Source of the DNA: Roseilinea sp034431495
Lineage (GTDB): Bacteria; Chloroflexota; Anaerolineae; J036; Brachytrichaceae
Direction of reading: 5' to 3'
DNA length: 35,202 bases
NCBI GenBank assembly: GCA_034431495.1
Contig: DAOUDB010000210.1
Span: 1-35,202, forward strand
Positions within the stretch are counted from its first letter, which is position 1. The number at the start of each line of letters is the position of its first letter. Shown here one piece after another: positions 1 through 9,267 of this stretch. The translations under genes were made by a program, and so were the position numbers. The notes below the pieces were generated by a model that saw nothing but the letters and a program-made list of their open reading frames with translations, made no database searches and was not told the DNA's origin.

Positions 1-66
1 GAGCGGCGCCGGCTCGTCGACATCCTGTTTCCGCGCCTGTCCTCGCTGGTGTGGATGCCGTATTAG
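1..66 (+). CDS. C-terminal end of an unidentified protein (5' truncated)
   Basis: The frame beginning at base 1 is open and ends at TAG (64-66). Only the last 21 residues are in the window, ending in SSLVWMPY. The LFPR-x4-VW pattern near the end vaguely recalls the C-termini of GNAT/SCP2-type acetyltransferases, but this is far too short to assign a family. Its stop codon overlaps by three bases the stop codon of the convergent glutamine amidotransferase gene (63-65 on the minus strand), so the two genes share no terminator space. Confidence 0.5.
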   Translation, partial: ERRRLVDILFPRLSSLVWMPY

Positions 67-740
67 GGTCGTTGTGGACGATAGCGCCGCGCCAGCCGAA
101 AGAAGTTTTGCAGCACCTTGAAGCCGTCGGCGTAAGCGTCTGGCGACTGCTCGGGGTGGAACTGCGTTCCAAAGACTGGCCGGCCGCGTTGAGCGAATGC
201 CTGCACCCGGCATGTGTCTGAGGTGGCCAGCAGTTCAAGCCGGCTGCCCAGATCCTTGACTTCCCAGCTATGGTATTCCTGCACGCGAATGGTATTGCCC
301 ATGCCGCGAAACAGCGGATCGCGTTTCAGCACGCGCACCGGATAGACGCCCCATTCCTTGAGCTGGCCGGGCATGTAGTGGGGATTGGGATCGGCTTCGC
401 CCGCGCGCAGCGCGCGCAGCGGGCCGATTTGGCCGCCCAGTTTGACCGCCAACACCTGGCACCCGCCGCAGAACCCGATCTGCGGAATGTCCCAACGCGT
501 GATGCACTCTCCATACGCCCGGTCTTCCAGAACGTCGTACGTGTCATACAGCGCCGAGCCGCCGCTGTGGCAGATCGCCCACGGGCGCGCTTCGGCGAGC
601 AGTTTGCGACTGACCTGCTTGTAGTGGAGGATCAGGCAGCAATCGCGGGCCAGGCGCTCCAGGGCGAACTTGTGGTGGCAGAACGCGCCGGCGTGCTGAC
701 GGTAGTTCTCGATCGAATCGGTGACGACGAACCAGATCAT
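63..740 (-). CDS. Class I glutamine amidotransferase-like protein
   Basis: A 225-residue stand-alone class I glutamine amidotransferase (triad type), of the kind that releases ammonia from glutamine or hydrolyses gamma-glutamyl bonds. The nucleophile elbow is GFCGGCQ (Cys91) and the His-Glu pair lies in the C-terminal TQFHPEQSP (His195, Glu197), the same arrangement as the GATase domain of GMP synthase (GuaA) and carbamoyl-phosphate synthase. The family's usual G-x-C-x-G-x-Q elbow carries Cys94 where His is common (CGGCQ). I chose the ATG at 740 because GGGAGAG sits about six bases upstream; a longer reading to 1283 has no similarity in its extra part. No synthetase partner domain is adjacent, so the acceptor substrate is unknown. 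Peptidase C26-like gamma-glutamyl hydrolase activity is an alternative. Confidence 0.85.
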   Translation of the reverse strand: MIWFVVTDSIENYRQHAGAFCHHKFALERLARDCCLILHYKQVSRKLLAEARPWAICHSGGSALYDTYDVLEDRAYGECITRWDIPQIGFCGGCQVLAVKLGGQIGPLRALRAGEADPNPHYMPGQLKEWGVYPVRVLKRDPLFRGMGNTIRVQEYHSWEVKDLGSRLELLATSDTCRVQAFAQRGRPVFGTQFHPEQSPDAYADGFKVLQNFFRLARRYRPQRP

Positions 741-1004
741 GTTTGTCTCTCCCTGTGCGGTGTGAGGGGATTGTCGTCTGTTTGCGCCGGCCCGCCAACT
801 GCCGTATGCGGCGGGCGTGCTCGCGCTGACTCGCCTAAGCAATCTGGCGTATAGACGCTGCGACCCGGCGCCACACAATAGGCAATATGCCGGTGCGCCG
901 CGTGAACGGTTTTGACTTGCGGTTGAGGCATTTGTCCGAATTGTGCGCCAGGATGGCACCCAGCATCTCACCGGCGCGGACCATCTGACGCAAGGGAGCG
1001 CCCA

Positions 1005-1412
1005 ATGATTGCATTCATCAAGCACGACGCAAGATACGCAGTTCGACATTGGTCTACAGGCGCCCATCGTATGAGTGGCAATCCGGCCTCGGCCCGGCCG
1101 GGCAGGCTCTGGTGGCCGCGAACCCTTGTGGCCTTTTTGTTCGTGCTGGCGCTGTTGGCCCAGGCCGCGCCTGTCAGCGCAGCGCCGGCCCGTGACGCCG
1201 GTTGTGTGCTGGCTTGCAGCGCCAAAACACGCAAGTGCGCCCGCTATCTGGCGGATAGTGTGCCGCGTGGATACCGTGTGCAAATCGCTGTGCCACCCGG
1301 CTACAAACTCGTGAAAGGCAATACGGCCTGCGACGGGAAAATGTGCTCCAGCCGCATCAAGTCAATCTGCGCCATCAGTCCGGTTGGCCGGGCAGATTCC
1401 GGCCAAAAATGA
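1005..1412 (+). CDS. Small secreted cysteine-rich hypothetical protein
   Basis: 135 residues from the ATG at 1005, which has AAGGGAG at 992-998; an in-frame ATG at 1071 would also keep the signal peptide. Residues 23-60 form a classic export signal: an Arg-rich start, the hydrophobic core VAFLFVLALLAQAA and an Ala-x-Ala-like cleavage region (PVSAAPA). The mature part of about 75 residues contains six cysteines (GCVLACSAK, KC, TACDGKMCSS, SIC), an even number that would suit three disulfides outside the membrane. I recognise no family. It stands alone between divergent or unrelated genes, and spurious coding cannot be fully excluded, although the signal peptide argues against it. Confidence 0.5.
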   Translation: MIAFIKHDARYAVRHWSTGAHRMSGNPASARPGRLWWPRTLVAFLFVLALLAQAAPVSAAPARDAGCVLACSAKTRKCARYLADSVPRGYRVQIAVPPGYKLVKGNTACDGKMCSSRIKSICAISPVGRADSGQK

Positions 1413-1441
1413 TGAGATGCCGCTGGCCGGCGCATCAAGGT

Positions 1442-1669
1442 TTAGTCCGACGATCCGGAATGGCCGTCGCACCGGATGATGCTCGATGTCTGTGTGTTTG
1501 GCAGATCACTTTTCTGCACGATGTGTTGGGTGCGCACCCGGACTGTGCGAGTGCTGAGGCGCGGGCTGGCGCCGATCTCAGCGCGATTCGGACCACGAGC
1601 TATCAGGATGAGCACTTCGATCTCGCGCTGCGATAGCTTCTCGAAGGGGGCGTGCGCATCGCACAGCAT
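1442..1669 (-). pseudogene. Decayed LuxR/NarL-type helix-turn-helix domain
   Basis: A 75-codon frame encodes KLSQREIEVLILIARG followed by an EIG...LSTRTVR...HIVQKSDL pattern. This matches the order of the LuxR DNA-binding domain (L-[ST]-x-RE-x-EVL-x-LIA-x-G; EIA; LS-x-x-TVK-x-H; I-x-x-K). The receiver or sensor domain that normally precedes it is missing: an in-frame TGA lies a few codons upstream of the first ATG, and the divergent glycosidase starts at 1696. Key residues have drifted: the SNKEIA core reads NRAEIG, and the recognition-helix TVKxH reads TVRVR. I read it as the remnant of a response regulator; a functional solitary HTH peptide is less likely. Confidence 0.55.
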
Positions 1670-1695
1670 CCGGTTGACGTTACACTTGCCGCATC

Positions 1696-4689
1696 ATGCC
1701 TGTGTCACTCTGTTTGATCGACGGCGAGGCGGCGGTTGCTTTTGGGAATGATCTCATCGAATGCCGGCTCGATCTGCGCCCGGCCCCCGGCCTGTCGGCG
1801 CTCACCAACAAGCTCACCGGTTTGACGCTCACCTTTGAGTCACGCGAGTGCCGGCTCTGGCTGGCCTCGGGGCGCTGGCGATGGGACATCCCCGAATGGC
1901 GCTTCTGCCCCGGCTCTGGCGATGCCGTGCCGTTCAGTGAGGATGCCGGCTTCAGACAGGGTTTTCACCTGCCGGATTCCGGCGATGCAGACTGGATGCG
2001 CGTGTCGCAACTCAACGCATTCCCGATCGGCCCGCCCGGCTATTCGGCAGTCACCTATCCCGGCTATGGCTGGTATCGCCACACGTTTGATCTGCCCGTC
2101 AGCCTCGCCGGCCAACCCATCGAGTTCAGCCTGGGCGGCCATGACAACCAGGACTGGCAGGAGTATCGGGTGTATCTGAATGGCGAGCCGATCGGCCACG
2201 CGGCGCCGGCAGGGCGCTGGCACGAACCGCCCATCTTTGAATTCGGCCCACGCGATGCCGGCTATGGCGCGTTGCGCTTTGGGGCCGCGAATGTGCTGGC
2301 AGTGCAGGCGCGCGGTTTGGATCGCCGCGCGCCGGGCATGTTCCCGCCCGACGCCGAACGTTACGCCGTTGGCAGCCTGCTGGTCGAGCAGCATATCGCG
2401 GCGGCGCCGGCGCGTCTCGAAGTCGCTGCCAGCCGCTTGATCGATTACCGGCTGGTGCAGACGCCCGACATTGCCGGCGTTGACCTCGACGCGCAGGACG
2501 AGTCGGGCGCATGGCGGTTCACCATTCATTACTGGGTCAAGGCCGGCGAGCCGGTGTTGCACAAGCAGGTTCACGTGCGCAATGCCGGCCATGTCAGCCA
2601 GACTCTCCTTGAGGTGGAGTTGCATTGTCTTGCCGGCGATTGGCCCGTCTCGGCTGGCGGACTGGGCCTGCCGTGCGCGCTGGCCGATGAGTGGTTCTGC
2701 GGCATCCGTCATCCTGCCGGCCTGGCGCAAGGCGAGGCTGGCGAATTGCGTCTGCGCGCGTTCCCCGGCTGCGACCTTGCGCCGGGTGAGGTGTACGCCA
2801 GCAAGGTGGCGGTCTTCGGCGCCGGGCCGGCCGGCGAAGCCTCGCGGAGTTTCCTGCGCTACCTCGAACGCAACAGCCCGCGCTCAAAAGCGTCGCGCTG
2901 GATGTCGCTCTATGACGTGTATGGCTGGCACGACATCGCCGGCATCGATAACCCAACGCCCGTCACCGAGGAGTTGGTGCAACGCAGTCTCGACGTGCTG
3001 GCCGAGTTCCAGAAGCGCGGGATCGCCTTCGACTACTACGTGATCGACACCGGCTGGAACGATCCAGAAGGCGATTTGCGCGACTTCGACGCGCGCAACT
3101 TCCCCTCCGGCCCCGCGCCGATCGCCGCGCGCGTCGCTCAGATGGGCATGAAGTTTGGATTGTGGGTGTCGCCGGCTGCGGGGCCGATGGCCTTTCACCC
3201 AGGGGCGCGCAACCCGGCCCTCGACGGGTGCGGCACGCTGCCGCGTGGCGCGGATGGCGCGCTGCGCGGTTCGCTGTGTCTTGCATCGGAGCCGTGGCGC
3301 GCCATGTTCCGCGAGGCGCTTCTGCATCACGCGCGCGTCAACGGCGTGCGCAGCTTCAAGCTCGATGGCAACGCTTTCTTCTGCACAAACCCCGATCACC
3401 ACCACATGCCCGGCAAGTACGCCATCGAGCCTATCGCCGATGCCCTGATCGAGGCGCTGCAAGCCGTGCGCCGTGAGCGCCCCGACATCATGTTCCTGTA
3501 CTACTGGGGCATTGCGTCGCCGTGGTGGCTGCTGCATGGCGACACGATCTACGAGCGCGGCGTATTGATGGAAGGCGCCACACCATCTGACTTTCCATCT
3601 CGGCTGCTGCGCCAGTCCGTCACGCTCAGCTTCGATCAGGCCGCGCACCACGCCTGGGACGCTGTGCCCCTGCCCAGCCACGACAGTCTGGGTGTGTGGA
3701 TCAGCGACACGCGCTGGGGTAACTGGATGGGGCGCGAGGGCTGGCAGGACGCCTGGATCATGGACATCGCACGCGGCAGCGGGTTGACTCAATTGTGGGG
3801 CGACATCTCGCAGTTCGACGAGGGCGACGTTGCCTTCCTGGCCAACGTGTCGGCCTGGCTGCGCGCCAATGCGCCGGCGCTGATCACGCCCCGCCGCATT
3901 GGCGGCGACCCCTGGCAAGCTCAGCCATATGGCTACAGCTACGCCCACGAGGGCCGGGCGATCGTGTTCGCTTACAACCCGCAATACCGCGCGGCGTCGC
4001 TGGCGCTGGGCGATGCTGATCTTGGGCTTGCTGTGCCCGGCGGCAGCGTGATCTTTGAGATGCAACCTTTCGAAGTGTGCTGGGCGCAGATCGACGGCCT
4101 GACTGGCCGGGTCACCGATGTGCTGAGCCAGATGCGTGCCGGGCCGCAACGGCGGGTTGAAACGCAGGAGCTAGATGTCGACTGGGCTGAGGTGTCACGC
4201 CGGCCGTTGGACTGGGACGACGCAGACCCGGAAACGCGCCGGCTGCTGCGCCGGGCGGTGAACGGCCGCGCGCAGTACGTCGACACCGCAGAGGCGTTTG
4301 CGCGCGCCGGCTTGCGCAGCGACGCGCGCGACCGGCGCATTGAGTTCCGCGAACTCGCAGCCAGTCTCGATCTGCCGGCGCTGTCCGATCCCGACCGGTC
4401 GCAAGTGTCTCTGGACCTCATCGTCCGGCTTGCGCGCGATGGGGTGTTCTGGCATCATCACGCCCTGTTCGACATCATCCGCTTGACCGCCGAGAGCGAC
4501 GGACGGCCGCTGCCTGTTGAGGTCATGCCGAGCCGCTGGCACGAACAAGCCGGCGGATGGAGTTGGATTTCATTTCGCCTGCCGCTGCGGGCGCGCGACC
4601 TTCCGGCCCGGCTTGGGTTGTGTCTCAACACCTGCCTGCCAGAATCTGTCGCCGCGCAGACCGAAGCCTGGTTGTGGATCGAGCGATGA
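1696..4689 (+). CDS. Clan GH-D (GH36/GH27-like) glycoside hydrolase, alpha-galactosidase-related
   Basis: A 997-residue protein with no signal peptide, so probably cytoplasmic. Residues 1-330 form a beta-rich N-terminal region that includes a galactose-binding-like jelly roll (YGWYRHTFDLP, then a DWQEYRVYLNG stretch). A TIM barrel follows from about 340 to 720. Clan GH-D signatures are visible: FDYYVIDTGWND (Asp451 on strand beta-2), FGLWVSP, and SFKLDGN with the presumed nucleophile Asp557; PSDFPSRLLRQ (Asp632) sits where GH36 enzymes carry the acid/base Asp. The C-terminal 250 residues look like additional beta domains. The family hydrolyses or transfers alpha-galactosyl and related residues; the exact substrate cannot be read here. 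ATG 1696 has no clear Shine-Dalgarno. The gene converges on a URO-D-family gene. Confidence 0.75.
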   Translation: MPVSLCLIDGEAAVAFGNDLIECRLDLRPAPGLSALTNKLTGLTLTFESRECRLWLASGRWRWDIPEWRFCPGSGDAVPFSEDAGFRQGFHLPDSGDADWMRVSQLNAFPIGPPGYSAVTYPGYGWYRHTFDLPVSLAGQPIEFSLGGHDNQDWQEYRVYLNGEPIGHAAPAGRWHEPPIFEFGPRDAGYGALRFGAANVLAVQARGLDRRAPGMFPPDAERYAVGSLLVEQHIAAAPARLEVAASRLIDYRLVQTPDIAGVDLDAQDESGAWRFTIHYWVKAGEPVLHKQVHVRNAGHVSQTLLEVELHCLAGDWPVSAGGLGLPCALADEWFCGIRHPAGLAQGEAGELRLRAFPGCDLAPGEVYASKVAVFGAGPAGEASRSFLRYLERNSPRSKASRWMSLYDVYGWHDIAGIDNPTPVTEELVQRSLDVLAEFQKRGIAFDYYVIDTGWNDPEGDLRDFDARNFPSGPAPIAARVAQMGMKFGLWVSPAAGPMAFHPGARNPALDGCGTLPRGADGALRGSLCLASEPWRAMFREALLHHARVNGVRSFKLDGNAFFCTNPDHHHMPGKYAIEPIADALIEALQAVRRERPDIMFLYYWGIASPWWLLHGDTIYERGVLMEGATPSDFPSRLLRQSVTLSFDQAAHHAWDAVPLPSHDSLGVWISDTRWGNWMGREGWQDAWIMDIARGSGLTQLWGDISQFDEGDVAFLANVSAWLRANAPALITPRRIGGDPWQAQPYGYSYAHEGRAIVFAYNPQYRAASLALGDADLGLAVPGGSVIFEMQPFEVCWAQIDGLTGRVTDVLSQMRAGPQRRVETQELDVDWAEVSRRPLDWDDADPETRRLLRRAVNGRAQYVDTAEAFARAGLRSDARDRRIEFRELAASLDLPALSDPDRSQVSLDLIVRLARDGVFWHHHALFDIIRLTAESDGRPLPVEVMPSRWHEQAGGWSWISFRLPLRARDLPARLGLCLNTCLPESVAAQTEAWLWIER

Positions 4690-4698
4690 TCGAGCGAT
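4677..4698. repeat. Perfect 11-bp tandem duplication across a stop codon
   Basis: GATCGAGCGAT occurs twice without spacing (4677-4687 and 4688-4698). The TGA stop of the GH-D glycosidase spans the junction. It looks like a small slippage or duplication event at the gene end. Confidence 0.85.
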
Positions 4699-4730
4699 GA
4701 CCTCTGCTGCCGAGCCGGACGAAGCGGCGT

Positions 4731-5705
4731 TTAGCGCACGCCGGCCATTTGCAGGAACTCTTCGCACATCGCGGCGATGGCTTCCGGGCGGTGGCCGGCG
4801 CCGGCCGGGTCGGTGTACCAGCGCGCGATGAAGCCGCCTTCGGGCCGGCCCAATGTGCGCGCCATGCGGCGGCAATAGGCGCGGATATCGTCGAGCGTGC
4901 CGAACGCCATCGTCTTCTGAATGTCCACCGGCGCGTAGAACGTCAGGCGTCCGCCGAAGCGGCTGCCCAGCAACTCCAGGCCCATGTTCTCCTGCTGATC
5001 CATGTGGATCACGTCGAGGCCGATCTCGATCAGGTCGTCGAGGATGGCGACGATGTGGCCGCAACTGTGCAGGAAGGTGAGCAGGCCGGCGTCGTGAGCG
5101 GCCTTGTACATGCGGGCATAGCGCGGCTTCCAGATCTCGCGCCACTTGCGCGGGTCGATCATCAGCCGGTTTTGCAGGCCCCAGTCGTCGCCGGTGATAA
5201 AGCCGTCGCAGCCGGCGTTGGCGTACTGTTCGATGGCGTACAGATTCATCTCGACCAGAAGGTCGATCAGCCGGCCCAGTTGCTCCGGCGCGTCGTAGAT
5301 GTCGGTCCACGTGTTTTGCAGGCCGCGAATGAAATGCAGCCGCTCGTAGATCGACAACCCGTGGCCGAGCAGGAATTTGTCGCCGGCCTTCTGGCGCGCG
5401 CCGGCTACCTCGACCCAGCGGCGTGGCTCGCGGATGTCGGGCACCGGCAGCCGGTCGAAGTCGGCCCAGTCTTTGAGCGGAAAGTCTTTCACCTCGCCGA
5501 GGATGGACACGCCGATGTTCTCCCACACCGCGCCCCATTCGTCCACGCCGCTGGGCGGGCGGTGATCGGGCGAGGGGGTCATGCCGGTCCAGGCGATGTC
5601 TGTGCCATACGGCTCAGGCAGATCGAAGGGCAGGCGCGGCGGTGTTTGAAAGCGAATGGCGCGCGCGACGATCTCGCGGCGAGGCAGGTCATGGCAAATG
5701 GTCAT
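4731..5705 (-). CDS. Uroporphyrinogen decarboxylase (URO-D) family protein, copy 1
   Basis: A 324-residue protein with the URO-D TIM-barrel layout. Recognisable blocks are the basic N-terminal R-x-E-I-V-x-RAIRF segment, GCDGFITGDDWG near residues 165-176 and LTFLHSCGHI near residues 209-217. His213 and Cys215 match two zinc ligands of the MtaA/MtbA methyltransferase branch (H-x-C-G), but I see no Cys near the C-terminus for the third ligand. It also lacks the Arg-rich porphyrin-carboxylate pocket expected in true HemE. Function is therefore unknown: a methyltransferase-like or sugar-related role is more likely than heme synthesis, given its position against a glycosidase and a second family member at 23-24 kb. 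The ATG at 5705 has no good Shine-Dalgarno; the divergent methylase starts 35 bases away. Confidence 0.75.
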   Translation of the reverse strand: MTICHDLPRREIVARAIRFQTPPRLPFDLPEPYGTDIAWTGMTPSPDHRPPSGVDEWGAVWENIGVSILGEVKDFPLKDWADFDRLPVPDIREPRRWVEVAGARQKAGDKFLLGHGLSIYERLHFIRGLQNTWTDIYDAPEQLGRLIDLLVEMNLYAIEQYANAGCDGFITGDDWGLQNRLMIDPRKWREIWKPRYARMYKAAHDAGLLTFLHSCGHIVAILDDLIEIGLDVIHMDQQENMGLELLGSRFGGRLTFYAPVDIQKTMAFGTLDDIRAYCRRMARTLGRPEGGFIARWYTDPAGAGHRPEAIAAMCEEFLQMAGVR

Positions 5706-5740
5706 AGGTTGTTCTCAACAGAGGATAATAGCATCCAACG

Positions 5741-6637
5741 ATGAGCAAGCTGATTGCGTTTGGCTGGTACGGGGGCAAGTTCAGTCATCTGGACTGGCTG
5801 TTGCCGTTGCTGCCAGAGACCGTTCACTATTGTGAACCATTCGGCGGATCGGCTGCGGTGCTGCTAAACCGAAAACCGTCGCCGGTGGAAACCTACAACG
5901 ATGTGTACGGCGACGTTGTGTTGTTCTTTCGTGTGTTGCGCGAGCAGCCAGATGAACTGATACGCGCGATCGGGCTGACCCCGTTTTCGCGCGAGGAGCT
6001 CGAGATTGCGTGCTCTGAACCATCTTCCGACCTCAGTGACATTGAGCGCGCTCGGCGATTCTTCGTGCGCGCGCGCCAGGTGCGCACGGGTCTGGCTCAG
6101 ACTGCTTCCGCTGGGCGCTGGGCGCATTGTGTGTTGACCTCACGCGCCGGCATGGCGGGAGCCGTCTCGCGCTGGCTGGGTAGTGTTGAGGATTTGCCTG
6201 CGATCGCGCAACGACTGCTGCGCGTGCAGATCGAACACGCGCCGGCGGCCGAAGTCATTCAACGCTATGACTCGCCAGACACACTTTTTTATTGCGACCC
6301 TCCTTATCCGCACGATTCGCGCGCAGATGTGAAGGCCTACGCTTGCGAGATGTCCGACCAGGAGCATCGAGACCTGGCGGTGATCCTGCGTCGCGCGCGA
6401 GGGAAGGTCGCCTTGTCCGGCTATGATTCGCCGCTGTTCAACGAGCTTTACGCGGACTGGCATCGCACTGAGGCGCCCATCAAGCCCATTCACTCGTCTA
6501 AAGCAATGCGCCAGGAGGTGTTGTGGACGAATTACGATCCGTTGACATTCGTCAGGAAGACGCTCCCGCTGCAATACTCGAACGCGCGCGCCAGCGCGCA
6601 GCCGTTTCTTCTGGAGAAAGCCTCATCTCAGACGTAG
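5741..6637 (+). CDS. Type II DNA adenine-N6 methyltransferase, D12/Dam class
   Basis: A 298-residue methylase of the restriction-modification unit. The AdoMet-binding motif is split in the D12 way: FGWYGGK at residues 7-13, then CEPFGGSAAVLL at 31-42. The catalytic DPPY (186-189) sits in LFYCDPPYPH, and a TNYDP element is near the C-terminus. It should methylate adenine in the sequence cut by the overlapping endonuclease gene, protecting host DNA. The ATG at 5741 lacks a Shine-Dalgarno at normal spacing. The last 115 bases overlap the endonuclease gene in another frame, so the two are probably translated in sequence from one message. Base composition across this pair is visibly more AT-rich than in neighbouring genes, which suggests acquisition by transfer. 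Confidence 0.9.
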   Translation: MSKLIAFGWYGGKFSHLDWLLPLLPETVHYCEPFGGSAAVLLNRKPSPVETYNDVYGDVVLFFRVLREQPDELIRAIGLTPFSREELEIACSEPSSDLSDIERARRFFVRARQVRTGLAQTASAGRWAHCVLTSRAGMAGAVSRWLGSVEDLPAIAQRLLRVQIEHAPAAEVIQRYDSPDTLFYCDPPYPHDSRADVKAYACEMSDQEHRDLAVILRRARGKVALSGYDSPLFNELYADWHRTEAPIKPIHSSKAMRQEVLWTNYDPLTFVRKTLPLQYSNARASAQPFLLEKASSQT

Positions 6638-7680
6638 GTATTCAGGCCCGACTGGACGTTGTTTGCTCTGGGAGAGGCAACCGCTCGTGTGTTCGCGCAT
6701 TGCTGGCCTGCGCGCTGGCAAAGGTCCATCAACCTGCGCTCGATATTCGCAAGCCCTATACCAAAATCGGCGCTGAGGATGCGTACTCAGGCCGGGACTA
6801 TGATGAAACCTGGGTTGGGCCGTTTGTGCTGAGACATCATTTGCCCTGCAATCAGACCACCGCGTTTCTGACACCTGCATTCCGCAATCGAAACATCGTG
6901 TTGACCCCGGATGTCGATCTTGTCGGGCGTCCGCCGGAGTTGTATCGGGCGTTTCTGCAATTGCTCGATGACATTCATCGCGGGCGAGTCGCCGCTGAAA
7001 CCATTCTGGCTGAGGTCATCAGGCGACTTTTTGTGCAACGTGACGAGCAAGAGGGCCGATTGAAAGAACTGTTGCAACGGATGGAGTCGAATTCGGGCAG
7101 CGGCGAGTTGCCGGCTGAAGCGATCATCAAGCTGGTTGAACACCATTTGAGCATGGATGGCGCCAGTAGACTGCCTGTCTTGATTGTCGCAGCCGCATAT
7201 CGCGCCGCTGAGAGAAACCTGGGCGAGCGGGTGTTGCTATTTCACGCGCATAACGCTGCAGACCGCCAGACGGGCGCGCTTGGTGATCTTGAGATTGCGC
7301 TGCTCGACGATGCGCGTTGTGTCACTGTTTACGAGATGAAAAACCGTTCTGTGACGACTGCGGACATCGACGCTGCGCTTTACAAAATCCTCCAGCATGC
7401 GTATGTGGATAACTACGTCTTCATCACGACATCACCGATAGATTCTTCGGTCAGTGACTACGCGGCAAAGGCATATGCCCGGTCGGGTGGCGTAGAGTTT
7501 GTGGTGCTCGATTGTGTCAGCTTTTTGCGCCATTTCCTGCATTTGTTCTACCGTTTGCGAATCGCTTTTCTGGATGCCTATCAGCAGCTTGTTCTCGGCG
7601 AACCCGACAATGTGATTCGCCCAGCCCTGAAGGAAGCATTGTTGTTGCTGCGCGCCGCAGCAGAACAAGCTGCCCAGTAA
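6523..7680 (+). CDS. SacI-family type II restriction endonuclease
   Basis: 385 residues, matching the restriction endonuclease SacI family along most of its length: ALLACALAKVH, LDIRKPYTKIG, SGRDYDE, LPCNQTTAFLTPAFRNRN, GRPPELY, SRLPVLIVAAAY, HNAADRQTGALGDLEI and the C-terminal FVVLDCVSFLRHFLHLF block. A PD-(D/E)xK-type active site is plausible at Asp255 (ALGDLEI) with Glu271-Met-Lys273 (YEMKNR). SacI itself cuts GAGCTC; specificity here is only inferred. The start is GTG at 6523, four bases after a strong AGGAGG (6513-6518) that lies inside the methylase gene, so the genes overlap by 115 bases in different frames. No controller (C) protein gene is visible. Three homologs-style blocks at the C-terminus argue that the enzyme is full length and intact. 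Confidence 0.85.
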   Translation: MDELRSVDIRQEDAPAAILERARQRAAVSSGESLISDVGIQARLDVVCSGRGNRSCVRALLACALAKVHQPALDIRKPYTKIGAEDAYSGRDYDETWVGPFVLRHHLPCNQTTAFLTPAFRNRNIVLTPDVDLVGRPPELYRAFLQLLDDIHRGRVAAETILAEVIRRLFVQRDEQEGRLKELLQRMESNSGSGELPAEAIIKLVEHHLSMDGASRLPVLIVAAAYRAAERNLGERVLLFHAHNAADRQTGALGDLEIALLDDARCVTVYEMKNRSVTTADIDAALYKILQHAYVDNYVFITTSPIDSSVSDYAAKAYARSGGVEFVVLDCVSFLRHFLHLFYRLRIAFLDAYQQLVLGEPDNVIRPALKEALLLLRAAAEQAAQ

Positions 7681-7701
7681 TATGCTGCGCTGAGAACGGC
7701 G

Positions 7702-9096
<1,395 letters not shown>

Positions 9097-9244
9097 GCAA
9101 ACCTCCTGTGCATCCACGCGTTGCGCCCACATGACGGTTGGATTTGGCATCTCTCAGCGCAACGCTGGTCAATGCTGGATTGTATCTGTGCGCGCCAGTC
9201 GCGCCCTGTTCATCCACGATCTTTCTGTGATTTGTCATTTGGAC

Positions 9245-9250
9245 TATAAC
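9245..9250 (+). promoter_or_regulatory. Possible -10 box for the MFS transporter gene
   Basis: TATAAC (5 of 6 to TATAAT) lies 17 bases before the TTG start of the transporter. The -35 region at suitable spacing (around 9222-9228, TTTCTGT) is a poor match, so this is a tentative call. Confidence 0.3.
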
Positions 9251-9267
9251 CTCGCCAGAGGAATTCG

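Noticed and set aside
741..1283. Upstream extension of the glutamine amidotransferase frame on the minus strand
   Set aside because: No family resemblance in the added 181 residues; the ATG at 740 has a good ribosome site and starts the conserved domain.
2884..4149. 421-codon antisense open frame within the large glycosidase
   Set aside because: Composition typical of antisense shadows, no ribosome site, and the sense frame carries clear catalytic motifs.
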